Source of the DNA: Terebella lapidaria
Taxonomy: Eukaryota > Annelida > Polychaeta > Terebellida > Terebellidae
NCBI GenBank assembly: GCA_949152475.1
Contig: OX424563.1
Coordinates: forward strand, 38,822,120-38,886,119
Direction: 5' to 3'
DNA: 64,000 bases
Shown: positions 1 to 12,900 of the stretch, in pieces
Numbering within the stretch: position 1 is the first letter of the stretch
Layout: the number at the start of each line of letters is the position of its first letter
Program-made: the position numbers and the translations under genes
The notes under the pieces: model-generated
Databases searched by the model: none
Told to the model about the DNA's origin: nothing
The model's input: the letters and a program-made list of their open reading frames with translations, nothing else

Positions 1-159
1 ACTGTACAATGGACATGTGACGCTCCACCGTATGATGGACATGCAAGGCTCCACTGTACAATGGACATGGGACGCTCCACCGAATGATGGACATGCGAGG
101 CTCCACCATAAGATGGACATGTGACGCTCCACCGTACGATGGACATGCGACGCTCCACC

Positions 160-189
160 GTACGATGGACATGTGACGCTCCACCGTAC
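160..189. other. Monomer-length inverted repeat (hairpin unit), representative
   Basis: GTACGATGGA and TCCACCGTAC flank a 10-nt loop, CATGTGACGC. Nine of ten pairs are Watson-Crick. The tenth is A·C on the plus strand and G·T on the minus strand, so a minus-strand RNA would have a complete 10-bp stem with one G·U wobble. Successive units share the GTAC, so adjacent hairpins can each keep 8-bp arms (8+10+8 = 26) and fill the array without spacers. The complementarity is read directly; folding in the cell is inference. Confidence 0.7.
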
Positions 190-190
190 G
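165..190 (+). repeat. Reference consensus monomer (exact copy)
   Basis: This copy carries the commonest base at every position. It has three CpG sites (in GACGCTCC, ACCGTA and TACGAT), one GTAC and one CATG. GTAC and CATG recur nearly every 26 bp, so RsaI and NlaIII should each reduce the array to a 26-bp ladder. The base after ATGGACATG is the most variable position: T is commonest, and C, G and A are all frequent. Frequent private states elsewhere are ACATCTG, GAGGCTCC, GTAAGATGG, CCGAATG, CCGAAGG, GATAGACATG and GATCGACATG. Confidence 0.95.
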
Positions 191-320
191 ATGGACATCT
201 GACGCTCCACCGTAGGATGGACATGTGACGCTCCACCGAATGATGGACATGCGAGGTTCCACCGTAAGATGGACATGTGACGCTCCACTGTACGATAGAC
301 ATGCGATGCTCCACTGTACG

Positions 321-476
321 ATGGACATGTGACGCTCCACTGTACAATGGACATGTGACGCTCCACCGTATGATGGACATGCAAGGCTCCACTGTACAAT
401 GGACATGTGACACTCCACCGTACGATGGACATGCGACGCTCTACCGTAGGATGGACTAGCGAAGCTCCACCGTAAG
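321..476 (+). repeat. Six-monomer cassette (156 bp), representative of about 90 copies
   Basis: Six consecutive variant monomers travel together. Their diagnostic states are, in order: CCACTGTACA, CCGTATG, GCAAGGCTCC with CTGTACA, GACACTCC, GCTCTACCGTAGG, and GGACTAGCGAAG. The last is the easiest tag; I count about 90 occurrences, a mean of one per 0.7 kb. The cassette may sit back to back with a partial copy (tags 156 bp apart near 4,923 and 5,079) or 364, 467, 519 or about 1,000 bp from the next. One copy near 58,586 has GACTAGTGAAG. The tag puts TAG on the plus strand and also TAG on the minus strand, so it closes many otherwise open frames. It is the best anchor for describing higher-order structure. 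Confidence 0.88.
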
Positions 477-1141
477 ATGGACATCTGACGCTCCACCGTA
501 CGATGGACATGTGATGCTCCACTGTACGATGGACATGTGACGCTCCACCGTACGATGGACATGGGACGCTCCAATGTACGATGGACATGCGACGCTCCAC
601 TGTACGATGGACATGCGATGCTCCACTGTACGACGGACATGTGACGCTCCACCTTACGATGGACATCTGACGCTCCACTGTACGATCGGCATGTGATGCT
701 CCACTGTACAATGCACATGTGACGCTCCACCGTATGATGGACATGCAAGGCTCCACTGTACAATGGACATGTGACACTCCACCGTACGATGGACATGCGA
801 CGCTCTACCGTAGGATGGACTAGCGAAGCTCCACCGTAAGATGGACATGTGACGCTCCACAGTACGATGGACATCTGACGCTCCACCGTACGATGGACAT
901 GTGATGCTCCACTGTACGATGGACATGTGATGCTCCACCGTACGATGGACATGGGACGCTCCAATGTACGATGGACATGCGACGCTCCACTGTACGATGG
1001 AAATGCGATGCTCCACTGTACGACGGACATGTGACGCTCCACTGTATGATGGACATGCGAGGTTCCACCGTACGATGGACATGTGACGCTCCACCGTACG
1101 ATCGACATGCGATGCTCCACCGTACGATGGACATGTGATGC

Positions 1142-1157
1142 TCCATCGTACGATGGA
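1142..1157. other. Perfect 16-bp palindrome variant, representative
   Basis: Monomers carrying CCATCG in place of CCACCG make TCCATCGTACGATGGA, which is its own reverse complement. The consensus version has a single mismatched pair. Other perfect copies lie at 1272-1287 and 1350-1365, and the variant recurs throughout the window, usually next to GGGATGC, GTGATGC or GCGACGC loops. A palindrome with no spacer can bind a symmetric protein dimer or take part in cruciform extrusion; neither is shown here. Confidence 0.85.
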
Positions 1158-1309
1158 CATCTGACGCTCCACCGTACGATGGACATGCTATGCTCCACCG
1201 TACGATGGACATGTGACGCTCCACCGTACGATGGACATGGGACGCTCCACCGTACAATGGACATGTGACGCTCCATCGTACGATGGACATGTGACGCTAT
1301 ACTGAATGA

Positions 1310-3735
1310 TGGACATGCGATGCTCCACCGTACGATGGACATGTGATGCTCCATCGTACGATGGACATCTGACGCTCCACCGTACGATGGACATGCTATG
1401 CTCCACCGTACGATGGACATGTGACGCTCCACCGTACGATGGACATGGGACGCTCCACCGTACGATGGACATGAGACGCTCCACCGTATATGGACATGTG
1501 ACGCTCCACCGTACGATGGACATGTGACGCTCCACTGTATGATGGACATGCAAAGCTCCACTGTACGATGGACATGTGACGCTCCACCATACGATGGACA
1601 TACGAGGCTCCACCGTAAGATGGACATGTGACGCTCCACCGTACGATAGACATGCGATGCTCCACCGTACGATGGACATGTGATGCTCCACTGTACAATG
1701 GACATGTGACGCTCCACCGTATGATGGACATGCAAGGCTCCACTGTACAATGGACATGTGACACTCCACCGTACGATGGACATGCGACGCTCTACCGTAG
1801 GATGGACTAGCGAAGCTCCACCGTAAGATGGACATGTGACGCTCCACCGTACGATGGACATCTGACGCTCCACCGTACGATGGACATGCTATGCTCCAGC
1901 GTACGATAGACATGTGACGCTCCACCGTACGATGGACATGGGACGCTCCACCGTATAATGGACATGTGACGCTCCACCGTACGATGGACATGAGACGCTC
2001 CACCGTATATGGACATGTGACGCTCCACCGTACGATGGACATGTGACGCTCCACTGTATGATGGACATGCAAAGCTCCACTGTACGATGGACATGTGACG
2101 CTCCACCGTACGATGGACATACGAGGCTCCACCGTAAGATGGACATGTGACGCTCCACTGTACAATGGACATGTGACGCTCCACCGTATGATGGACATGC
2201 AAGGCTCCACTGTACAATGGACATGGGACGCTCCACCGAATGATGGACATGCGAGGCTCCACCATAAGATGGACATGTGACGCTCCACCGTACGATGGAC
2301 ATGCGACGCTCCACCGTACGATGGACATGTGACGCTCCACCGAAGGATGGACATGTGATGCTCCACCGAAGGATGGACATGCGAGGCTCCACTGTAAGAT
2401 GGACATGTTATGCTCCACCGTACGATGGACATGCGACGCTCCATCGTACGATGGACATGGGATGCTCCACCGTATGATGGACATGTGACGCTCCACAGTA
2501 CGATGGACATCTGACGCTCCACCGTACGATGGACATGTGATGCTCCACTGTACGATGGACATGTGACGCTCCACCGTACGATGAACATGGGATGCTCCAA
2601 TGTACGATGGACATGCGACGCTCCACTGTACGATGGACATGCGATGCTCCACTGTACGACGGACATGTGACGCTCCACTGTATGATGGACATGCGAGGTT
2701 CCACCGTACGATGGACATGGGATGCTCCATCGTACGATGGACATGTGACGCTCCACCGTACGATCGACATGCGATGCTCCACCGTACGATGGACATGTGA
2801 TGCTCCATCGTACGATGGACATCTGACGCTCCACCGTACGATGGACATGCTATGCTCCACCGTACGATGGACATGTGACGCTCCACCGTACGATGGACAT
2901 GGGACGCTCCACCGTACGATGGACATGCGACGCTCCATCGTACGATGGACATGTGACGCTATACTGAATGATGGACATGCGAGGCTCCACCGTAAGATGG
3001 ACATGTGACGCTCCACCGTATGATGGACATGCGACGCTCAATCGTACGATGGACATGGGATGCTCCACCGTATGATGGACATGTGACGCTCCGCCGTACG
3101 ATGGACATATGACGCTCCACTGTATGATGGACATGTGACGCTCCACCGTACGATGGACATGTGACGCTCCACTGTATGATGGAAATGCAAAGCTCCACTG
3201 TACGATGGACATGTGACGCTCCACCGTACGATGGACATACGAGGCTCCATCGTAAGATGGACATGTGACGCTCCACTGTACAATGGACATGTGACGCTCC
3301 ACCGTATGATGGACATGCAAGGCTCCACTGTACAATGGACATGTGACACTCCACCGTACGATGGACAGGCGACGCTCTACCGTAGGATGGACTAGCGAAG
3401 CTCCACCGTACGATGGACATGTGACGCTCCACCGTACGATGGACATCTGACGCTCCACCGTACGATGGACATGCTATGCTCCAGCATACGATAGACATGT
3501 GACGCTCCACCGTACGATGGACATGGGACGCTCCACCGTATAATGGACATGTGACGCTCCACCGGACGATGGACATGAGACGCTCCACCGTATATGGACA
3601 TGTGACGCTCCACCGTACGATGGACATGTGACGCTCCACTGTATGATGGACATGCAAAGCTCCACTGTACGATGGACATGTGACGCTCCACCGTACGATG
3701 GACATACGAGGCTCCACCGTAAGATGGACATGTGA
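1310..3735 (+). repeat. Higher-order block B, copy 1
   Basis: About 2.4 kb matching 7,441-9,813. The offset is 6,131 bp up to about 1,970 and 6,078 bp after about 2,090. The step is one lost base (CCACGTAC near 8,108) plus two whole monomers present here near 2,040-2,090 and missing in the other copy. Shared rare states include GATGAACATGGG near 2,583 and 8,661, and ACTGAATGATGG followed by GAGGCTCCACCGTAAG. Confidence 0.83.
1465..1489 (+). repeat. 25-bp monomer variant ending CCGTAT (first of 35)
   Basis: This unit reads ATGGACATGAGACGCTCC and ends CCGTAT, one base short, so the next monomer starts a base early. The same state occurs 35 times; the TATATGG junction is near 1488, 2007, 3591, 4058, 7619, 8137, 9669, 12217, 13255, 13722, 16112, 19479, 20258, 22598, 23637, 24103, 26622, 30209, 31966, 33549, 34068, 40271, 43339, 45094, 47719, 49875, 51148, 52368, 53848, 55019, 56707, 57329, 60346, 61564 and 63878. 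Nearly all share a neighbourhood with CCGTATAATGG two monomers upstream and GCAAAGCTCC downstream, so they descend from one event spread by amplification. Confidence 0.9.
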
Positions 3736-6393
3736 CGCTCCACTGTACAATGGACATGTGACGCTCCACCGTATGATGGACATGCAAAGCTCCACTGTAC
3801 AATGGACATGTGACACTCCACCGTACGATGGACATGCGACGCTCTACCGTAGGATGGACTAGCGAAGCTCCACCGTAAGATGGACATGTGACGCTCCACC
3901 GTACGATGGACATCTGACGCTCCACCGTACGATGGACATGCTATGCTCCAGCGTACGATAGACATGTGACGCTCCACCGTACGATGGACATGGGACGCTC
4001 CACCGTATAATGGACATGTGACGCTCCACCGTACCATGGACATGAGACGCTCCACCGTATATGGACATGTGACGCTCCACCGTACGATGGACATGTGACG
4101 CTCCACTGTATGATGGACATGCAAAGCTCCACTCTACGAAGGACATGTGACGCTCCACCGTACAATGGACATACGAGGCTCCACCGTAAGATGGACATGT
4201 GACGCTCCAATGTACAATGGACATGTGACGCTCCACCGTATGATGGACATGCAAGGCTCCACTGTACAATGGACATGGGACGCTCCACCGAATGATGGAC
4301 ATGCGAGGCTCCACCATAAGATGGACATGTGACGCTCCACTGTACGATGGACATGCGACGCTCCACCGTACGATGGACATGTGACGCTCCACCGAAGGAT
4401 GGACATGTGATGCTCCACCGAAGGATGGACATGCGAGGCTCCACTGTAAGATGGACATGTTATGCTCCACCGTACGATGGACATGCGACGCTCCATCGTA
4501 CGATGGACATGGGATGCTCCACCGTATGATGGACATGTGACACTCCACTGTACGATGGATATGCGATGCTCCACCGTACGATGGACATGTGATGTTCCAC
4601 GTACGATGGACATCTGACGCTCCACCGTAGGATGGACATGTGACGCTCCACCGTACGATGGACATGTGATGCTCCACCGTACGATGGACATGGGATGCTC
4701 CACCGAATGATGGACATGCGAGGTTCCACCGTAAGATGGACATGTGACGCTCCACCGTACGATAGACATGCGATGCTCCACCGTACGATGGACATGTGAC
4801 GCTCCACTGTACAATGGACATGTGACGCTCCACCGTATGATGGACATGCAAGGCTCCACTGTACAATGGACATGTGACACTCCACCGTACGATGGACATG
4901 CGACGCTCTACCGTAGGATGGACTAGCGAAGCTCCACCGTACGATGGACATGTGACGCTCCACTGTACAATGGACATGTGACGCTCCACCGTATGATGGA
5001 CATGCAAAGCTCCACTGTACAATGGACATGTGACACTCCACCGTACGATGGACATGCGACGCTCTACCGTAGGATGGACTAGCGAAGCTCCACCGTAAGA
5101 TGGACATCTGACGCTCCACCGTACGATGGACATGTGATGCTCCACTGTACGATGGACATGTGACGCTCCACCGTACGATGGACATGGGACGCTCCAATGT
5201 ACGATGGACATGCGACGCTCCACTGTACGATGGACATGCGATGCTCCACTGTACGACGGACATGTGACGCTCCACCTTACGATGGACATCTGACGCTCCA
5301 CTGTACGATCGGCATGTGATGCTCCACTGTACAATGGACATGTGACGCTCCACCGTATGATGGACATGCAAGGCTCCACTGTACAATGGACATGTGACAC
5401 TCCACCGTACGATGGACATGCGACGCTCTACCGTAGGATGGACTAGCGAAGCTCCACCGTAAGATGGACATGTGACGCTCCACAGTACGATGGACATCTG
5501 ACGCTCCACCGTACGATGGACATGTGATGCTCCACTGTACGATGGACATGTGACGCTCCACCGTACGATGGACATGGGACGCTCCAATGTACGATGGACA
5601 TGCGACGCTCCACTGTACGATGGACATGCGATGCTCCACTGTACGACGGACATGTGACGCTCCACTGTATGATGGACATGCGAGGTTCCACCGTACGATG
5701 GACATGGGATGCTCCATCGTACGATGGACATGTGACGCTCCACCGTACGATCGACATGCGATGCTCCACCGTACGATGGACATGTGATGCTCCATCGTAC
5801 GATGGACATCTGACGCTCCACCGTACGATGGACATGCTATGCTCCACCGTACGATGGACATGTGACGCTCCACCGTACGATGGACATGGGACGCTCCACC
5901 GAACCATGGACATGTGACGCTCCATCGTACGATGGACATGTGACGCTATACTGAATGATGGACATGCGAGGCTCCACCGTAAGATGGACATGTGACGCTC
6001 CACCGTATGATGGACATGCGACGCTCAATCGTACGATGGACATGGGATGCTCCACCGTATGATGGACATGTGACGCTCCACCGTACGATGGACATGTGAC
6101 GCTACACTGTATGATGGACATGTGACGCTCCACCGTACGATGGACATGGGATGCTCCATCGTACGATGGACAGGTGATGCTCCACCATACGATGGACATG
6201 CTATGCTCCACCGTACGATGGACATTTGACGCTCCACCGTACGATGGACATGAGACGCTCCACCGTACGATCGACATGCGATGCTTCACAGTACGATTGA
6301 CATGTGATGCTCCACTGTACGATGGACATCTAACGCTCCACCATACGATGGACATGAGATGCTCCACCGTACGATGGACATGTGACGCTCCAC
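2730..6393 (+). repeat. Higher-order block C, copy 1
   Basis: About 3.66 kb matching 12,394-16,057 at a constant offset of 9,664 bp (372 monomers), with only scattered single-base differences. Examples are CTCCGCCG near 3,092 and ACATATGACG near 3,108 here, against CTCCACCG and ACATGTGACG in the other copy. The constant offset over 3.6 kb means no copy-number change since duplication. The part from about 3,998 also belongs to block E. Confidence 0.86.
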
Positions 6394-7467
6394 CGAATGA
6401 TGGACATGCGAGGTTCCACCGTAAGATGGACATGTGACGCTCCACCGTACGATAGACATGCGATGCTCCACCGTACGATGGACATGTGACGCTCCACTGT
6501 ACAATGGACATGTGACGCTCCACCGTATGATGGACATGCAAGGCTCCACTGTACAATGGACATGTGACACTCCACCGTACGATGGACATGCGACGCTCTA
6601 CCGTAGGATGGACTAGCGAAGCTCCACCGTACGATGGACATGTGACGCTCCACTGTACAATGGACATGTGACGCTCCACCGTATGATGGACATGCAAGGC
6701 TCCACTGTACAATGGACATGTGACACTCCACCGTACGATGGACATGCGACGCTCTACCGTAGGATGGACTAGCGAAGCTCCACCGTAAGATGGACATCTG
6801 ACGCTCCACCGTACGATAGACATGTGATGCTCCACTGTACGATGGACATGTGACGCTCCACCGTACGATGGACATGGGACGCTCCAATGTACGATGGACA
6901 TGCGACGCTCCACTGTACGATGGACATGCGATGCTCCACTGTACGACGGACATGTGACGCTCCACCTTACGATGGACATCTGACGCTCCACTGTACGATC
7001 GGCATGTGATGCTCCACTGTACAATGCACATGTGACGCTCCACCGTATGATGGACATGCAAGGCTCCACTGTACAATGGACATGTGACACTCCACCGTAC
7101 GATGGACATGCGACGCTCTACCGTAGGATGGACTAGCGAAGCTCCACCGTAAGATGGACATGTGACGCTCCACAGTACGATGGACATCTGACGCTCCACC
7201 GTACGATGGACATGTGATGCTCCACTGTACGATGGACATGTGATGCTCCACCGTACGATGGACATGGGACGCTCCAATGTACGATGGACATGCGACGCTC
7301 CACTGTACGATGGACATGCGATGCTCCACTGTACGACGGACATGTGACGCTCCACTGTATGATGGACATGCGAGGTTCCACCGTACGATGGACATGGGAT
7401 GCTCCATCGTACGATGGACATGTGACGCTCCACCGTACGATCGACATGCGATGCTCCACCGTACGAT
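3998..7467 (+). repeat. Higher-order block E, copy 1
   Basis: About 3.5 kb matching 26,563-30,032 at a constant offset of 22,565 bp. It contains the 391- and 156-bp spaced cassettes near 4,923, 5,079, 6,613 and 6,769. It overlaps block C, so the region around 4,000-6,400 exists in at least three near-identical versions (here, 13,662-16,057 and 26,563-28,958). Confidence 0.84.
4575..4625 (+). repeat. 25-bp monomer with CCACGTAC (one C lost), first of five
   Basis: GATGTTCCACGTACGATGG has lost one C relative to its neighbours. The same state in the same context recurs near 14,264, 24,645 and 27,165, matching the long duplications that link those regions. A fifth CCACGTAC, near 8,108, has a different left context (GACGCTCC before it, GAGACGC after it) and is probably an independent loss. 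Confidence 0.85.
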
Positions 7468-9813
7468 GGACATGTGATGCTCCATCGTACGATGGACATC
7501 TGACGCTCCACCGTACGAGGGACATGCTATGCTCCACCGTACGATGGACATGTGACGCTCCACCGTACGATGGACATGGGACGCTCCACCGTACGATGGA
7601 CATGAGACGCTCCACCGTATATGGACATGTGACGCTCCACCGTACGATGGACATGTGACGCTCCACTGTATGATGGACATGCAAAGCTCCACTGTATGAT
7701 GGACATGTGACGCTCCACCATACGATGGACATACGAGGCTCCACCGTAAGATGGACATGTGACGCTCCACCGTACGATAGACATGCGATGCTCCACCGTA
7801 CGATGGACATGTGATGCTCCACTGTACAATGGACATGTGACGCTCCACCGTATGATGGACATGCAAGGCTCCACTGTACAATGGACATGTGACACTCCAC
7901 CGTACGATGGACATGCGACGCTCTACCGTAGGATGGACTAGCGAAGCTCCACCGTAAGATGGACATGTGACGCTCCACCGTACGATGGACATCTGACGCT
8001 CCACCGTACGATGGACATGCTATGCTCCAGCGTACGATAGACATGTGACGCTCCACCGTACGATGGACATGGGACGCTCCACCGTATAATGGACATGTGA
8101 CGCTCCACGTACGATGGACATGAGACGCTCCACCGTATATGGACATGTGACGCTCCACCGTACGATGGACATGTGACGCTCCACCGTACGATGGACATAC
8201 GAGGCTCCACCGTAAGATGGACATGTGACGCTCCACTGTACAATGGACATGTGACGCTCCACCGTATGATGGACATGCAAGGCTCCACTGTACAATGGAC
8301 ATGGGACGCTCCACCGAATGATGGACATGCGAGGCTCCACCATAAGATGGACATGTGACGCTCCACCGTACGATGGACATGCGACGCTCCACCGTACGAT
8401 GGACATGTGACGCTCCACCGAAGGATGGACATGTGATGCTCCACCGAAGGATGGACATGCGAGGCTCCACTGTAAGATGGACATGTTATGCTCCACCGTA
8501 CGATGGACATGCGACGCTCCATCGTACGATGGACATGGGATGCTCCACCGTATGATGGACATGTGACGCTCCACAGTACGATGGACATCTGACGCTCCAC
8601 CGTACGATGGACATGTGATGCTCCACTGTACGATGGACATGTGACGCTCCACCGTACGATGAACATGGGATGCTCCAATGTACGATGGACATGCGACGCT
8701 CCACTGTACGATGGACATGCGATGCTCCACTGTACGACGGACATGTGACGCTCCACTGTATGATGGACATGCGAGGTTCCACCGTACGATGGACATGGGA
8801 TGCTCCATCGTACGATGGACATGTGACGCTCCACCGTACGATCGACATGCGATGCTCCACCGTACGATGGACATGTGATGCTCCATCGTACGATGGACAT
8901 CTGACGCTCCACCGTACGATGGACATGCTATGCTCCACCGTACGATGGACATGTGACGCTCCACCGTACGATGGACATGGGACGCTCCACCGTACGATGG
9001 ACATGCGACGCTCCATCGTACGATGGACATGTGACGCTATACTGAATGATGGACATGCGAGGCTCCACCGTAAGATGGACATGTGACGCTCCACCGTATG
9101 ATGGACATGCGACGCTCAATCGTACGATGGACATGGGATGCTCCACCGTATGATGGACATGTGACGCTCCACCGTACGATGGACATATGACGCTCCACTG
9201 TATGATGGACATGTGACGCTCCACCGTACGATGGACATGTGACGCTCCACTGTATGATGGAAATGCAAAGCTCCACTGTACGATGGACATGTGACGCTCC
9301 ACCGTACGATGGACATACGAGGCTCCATCGTAAGATGGACATGTGACGCTCCACTGTACAATGGACATGTGACGCTCCACCGTATGATGGACATGCAAGG
9401 CTCCACTGTACAATGGACATGTGACACTCCACCGTACGATGGACATGCGACGCTCTACCGTAGGATGGACTAGCGAAGCTCCACCGTAAGATGGACATGT
9501 GACGCTCCACAGTACGATGGACATCTGACGCTCCACCGTACGATGGACATGCTATGCTCCAGCATACGATAGACATGTGACGCTCCACCGTACGATGGAC
9601 ATGGGACGCTCCACCGTATAATGGACATGTGACGCTCCACCGTACGATGGACATGAGACGCTCCACCGTATATGGACATGTGACGCTCCACCGTACGATG
9701 GACATGTGACGCTCCACTGTATGATGGACATGCAAAGCTCCACTGTACGATGGACATGTGACGCTCCACCGTACGATGGACATACGAGGCTCCACCGTAA
9801 GATGGACATGTGA
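7441..9813 (+). repeat. Higher-order block B, copy 2
   Basis: Counterpart of 1,310-3,735. It lacks two monomers present in copy 1 (between about 8,160 and 8,180) and has a private GTACGAGGGACATG near 7,516. It ends where TGACACTCCGCTG begins, near 9,813. Confidence 0.83.
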
Positions 9814-9954
9814 CACTCCGCTGTACGATGGACATGCGACGCTCCACTGTACAATGGACATGGGACGCTCCACCGAATGATGGACATGCGAGGCTCCACC
9901 ATAAGATGGACATGTGACGCTCCACCGTACGATGGACATGCGACGCTCCACCGT

Positions 9955-12900
9955 ACGATGGACATGTGACGCTCCACCGAAGGATGGACATGTGATGCTC
10001 CACCGAAGGATGGACATGCGAGGCTCCACTGTAAGATGGACATGTTATGCTCCACCGTACGATGGACATGCGACGCTCCATCGTACGATGGACATGGGAT
10101 GCTCCACCGTATGATGGACATGTGACACTCCACTGTATGATGGATATGCGATGCTCCACCGTACGATGGACATGTGATGTTCCACCGTACGATGGACATC
10201 TGACGCTCCACCGTAGGATGGACATGTGACGCTCCACCGTACGATGGACATGTGATGCTCCACCGTACGATGGACATGGGATGCTCCATCGTACGATGGA
10301 CATGTGATGCTCCACCATACGATGGACATGCTATGCTCTACCATACGATGGACATGTGACGCTCTACCGTACGATGGACATGAGACGCTCCACCGTACGA
10401 TCGACATGCGATGTTTCACAGTACGATTGACATGTGATGCTCCACTGTACGATGGACATCTAACGCTCCACCGTACGATGGACATGAGATGCTCCACCGT
10501 ACGATGGACATGTGACGCTCCACCGAATGATGGACATGCGAGGTTCCACCGTAAGATGGACATGTGACGCTCCACCGTACGATAGACATGCGATGCTCCA
10601 CTGTACGATGGACATGTGACGCTCCACTGTACAATGGACATGTGACGCTCCACCGTATGATGGACATGCAAGGCTCCACTGTACAATGGACATGTGACAC
10701 TCCACCGTACGATGGACATGCGACGCTCTACCGTAGGATGGACTAGCGAAGCTCCACCGTAAGATGGACATCTGACGCTCCACCGTACGATGGACATGTG
10801 ATGCTCCACTGTACGATGGACATGTGACGCTCCACCGTACGATGGACATGGGACGCTCCAATGTACGATGGACATGCGACGCTCCACTGTACGATGGACA
10901 TGCGATGCTCCACTGTACGACGGACATGTGACGCTCCACCTTACGATGGACATCTGACGCTCCACTGTACGATCGGCATGTGATGCTCCACTGTACAATG
11001 CACATGTGACGCTCCACCGTATGATGGACATGCAAGGCTCCACTGTACAATGGACATGTGACACTCCACCGTACGATGGACATGCGACGCTCTACCGTAG
11101 GATGGACTAGCGAAGCTCCACCGTAAGATGGACATGTGACGCTCCACAGTACGATGGACATCTGACGCTCCACCGTACGATGGACATGTGATGCTCCACT
11201 GTACGATGGACATGTGATGCTCCACCGTACGATGGACATGGGACGCTCCAATGTACGATGGACATGCGACGCTCCACTGTACGATGGACATGCGATGCTC
11301 CACTGTACGACGGACATGTGACGCTCCACTGTATGATGGACATGCGAGGTTCCACCGTACGATGGACATGTGACGCTCCACCGTACGATCGACATGCGAT
11401 GCTCCACCGTACGATGGACATGTGATGCTCCATCGTACGATGGACATCTGACGCTCCACCGTACGATGGACATGCTATGCTCCACCGTACGATGGACATG
11501 TGACGCTCCACCGTACGATGGACATGGGACGCTCCACCGTACAATGGACATGTGACGCTCCATCGTACGATGGACATGTGACGCTATACTGAATGATGGA
11601 CATGCGAGGCTCCACCGTAAGATGGACATGTGACGCTCCACCGTATGATGGACATGCGACGCTCAATCGTACGATGGACATGGGATGCTCCACCGTATGA
11701 TGGACATGTGACGCTCCACCGTACGATGGACATGTGACGCTCCACTGTATGATGGACATGTGACGCTCCACCGTACGATGGACATGTGACGCTCCACTGT
11801 ATGATGGAAATGCAAAGCTCCACTGTACGATGGACATGTGACGCTCCACCGTACGATGGACATACGAGGCTCCATCGTAAGATGGACATGTGACGCTCCA
11901 CTGTACAATGGACATGTGACGCTCCACCGTATGATGGACATGCAAGGCTCCACTGTACAATGGACATGTGACACTCCACCGTACGATGGACATGCAACGC
12001 TCTACCGTAGGATGGACTAGCGAAGCTCCACCGTAAGATGGACATGTGACGCTCCACAGTACGATGGACATCTGACGCTCCACCGTACGATGGACATGCT
12101 ATGCTCCAGCGTACGATAGACATGTGACGCTCCACCGTACGATGGACATGGGACGCTCCACCGTATAATGGACATGTGACGCTCCACCGTACGATGGACA
12201 TGAGACGCTCCACCGTATATGGACATGTGACGCTCCACCGTATGATGGACATGTGACGCTCCACTGTATGATGGACATGCAAAGCTCCACTGTACGATGG
12301 ACATGCGACGCTCCACTGTACGATGGACATGCGATGCTCCACTGTACGACGGACATGTGACGCTCCACTGTATGATGGACATGCGAGGTTCCACCGTACG
12401 ATGGACATGTGACGCTCCACCGTACGATCGACATGCGATGCTCCACCGTACGATGGACATGTGATGCTCCATCGTACGATGGACATCTGATGCTCCACCG
12501 TACGATGGACATGCTATGCTCCACCGTACGATGGACATGTGACGCTCCACCGTACGATGGACATGGGACGCTCCACCGTACAATGGACATGTGACGCTCC
12601 ATCGTACGATGGACATGTGACGCTATACTGAATGATGGACATGCGAGGCTCCACCGTAAGATGGACATGTGACGCTCCACCGTATGATGGACATGCGACG
12701 CTCAATCGTACGATGGACATGGGATGCTCCACCGTATGATGGACATGTGACGCTCCACCGTACGATGGACATGTGACGCTCCACTGTATGATGGACATGT
12801 GACGCTCCACCGTACGATGGACATGTGACGCTCCACTGTATGATGGAAATGCAAAGCTCCACTGTACGATGGACATGTGACGCTCCACCGTACGATGGAC

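Larger units (their letters stand above)
215..1320 (+). repeat. Higher-order block A, copy 1
   Basis: About 1.1 kb that recurs near 10,502-11,607 (offset 10,287 bp, 396 monomers) and again near 20,883-21,988 (a further 10,381 bp, 400 monomers). All three contain two GGACTAGCGAAG tags 364 bp apart and the rare states CCTTACG and GATCGGCATG. One visible difference in this copy is GGAAATGCGATG near 1,009. Edges are set where variant states stop agreeing and are good to about one monomer. Confidence 0.85.

Noticed and set aside
456-459. TAG in GGACTAGCGAAG as a true stop codon ending a conserved gene
   Set aside because: The tag is a fixed variant of the cassette, found about 90 times in changing frames relative to upstream ATGs. 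It closes frames on both strands by chance.
2592-3008. Plus-strand frame of 138 codons (also 8,670-9,086) and many of 60-107 codons
   Set aside because: Plus-strand frames are open only where every third monomer has GCGACG, GGGACG or GAGACG in place of the TGA in GTGACG. Their ends track monomer variants, and the peptides are the repeat read cyclically.
8090-8130. CCACGTAC near 8,108 as the same deletion lineage as 4,600, 14,264, 24,645 and 27,165
   Set aside because: Its flanks differ (GACGCTCC and GAGACGC rather than GATGTTCC and ACATCTG or ACATGTG), so an independent one-base loss is more likely.
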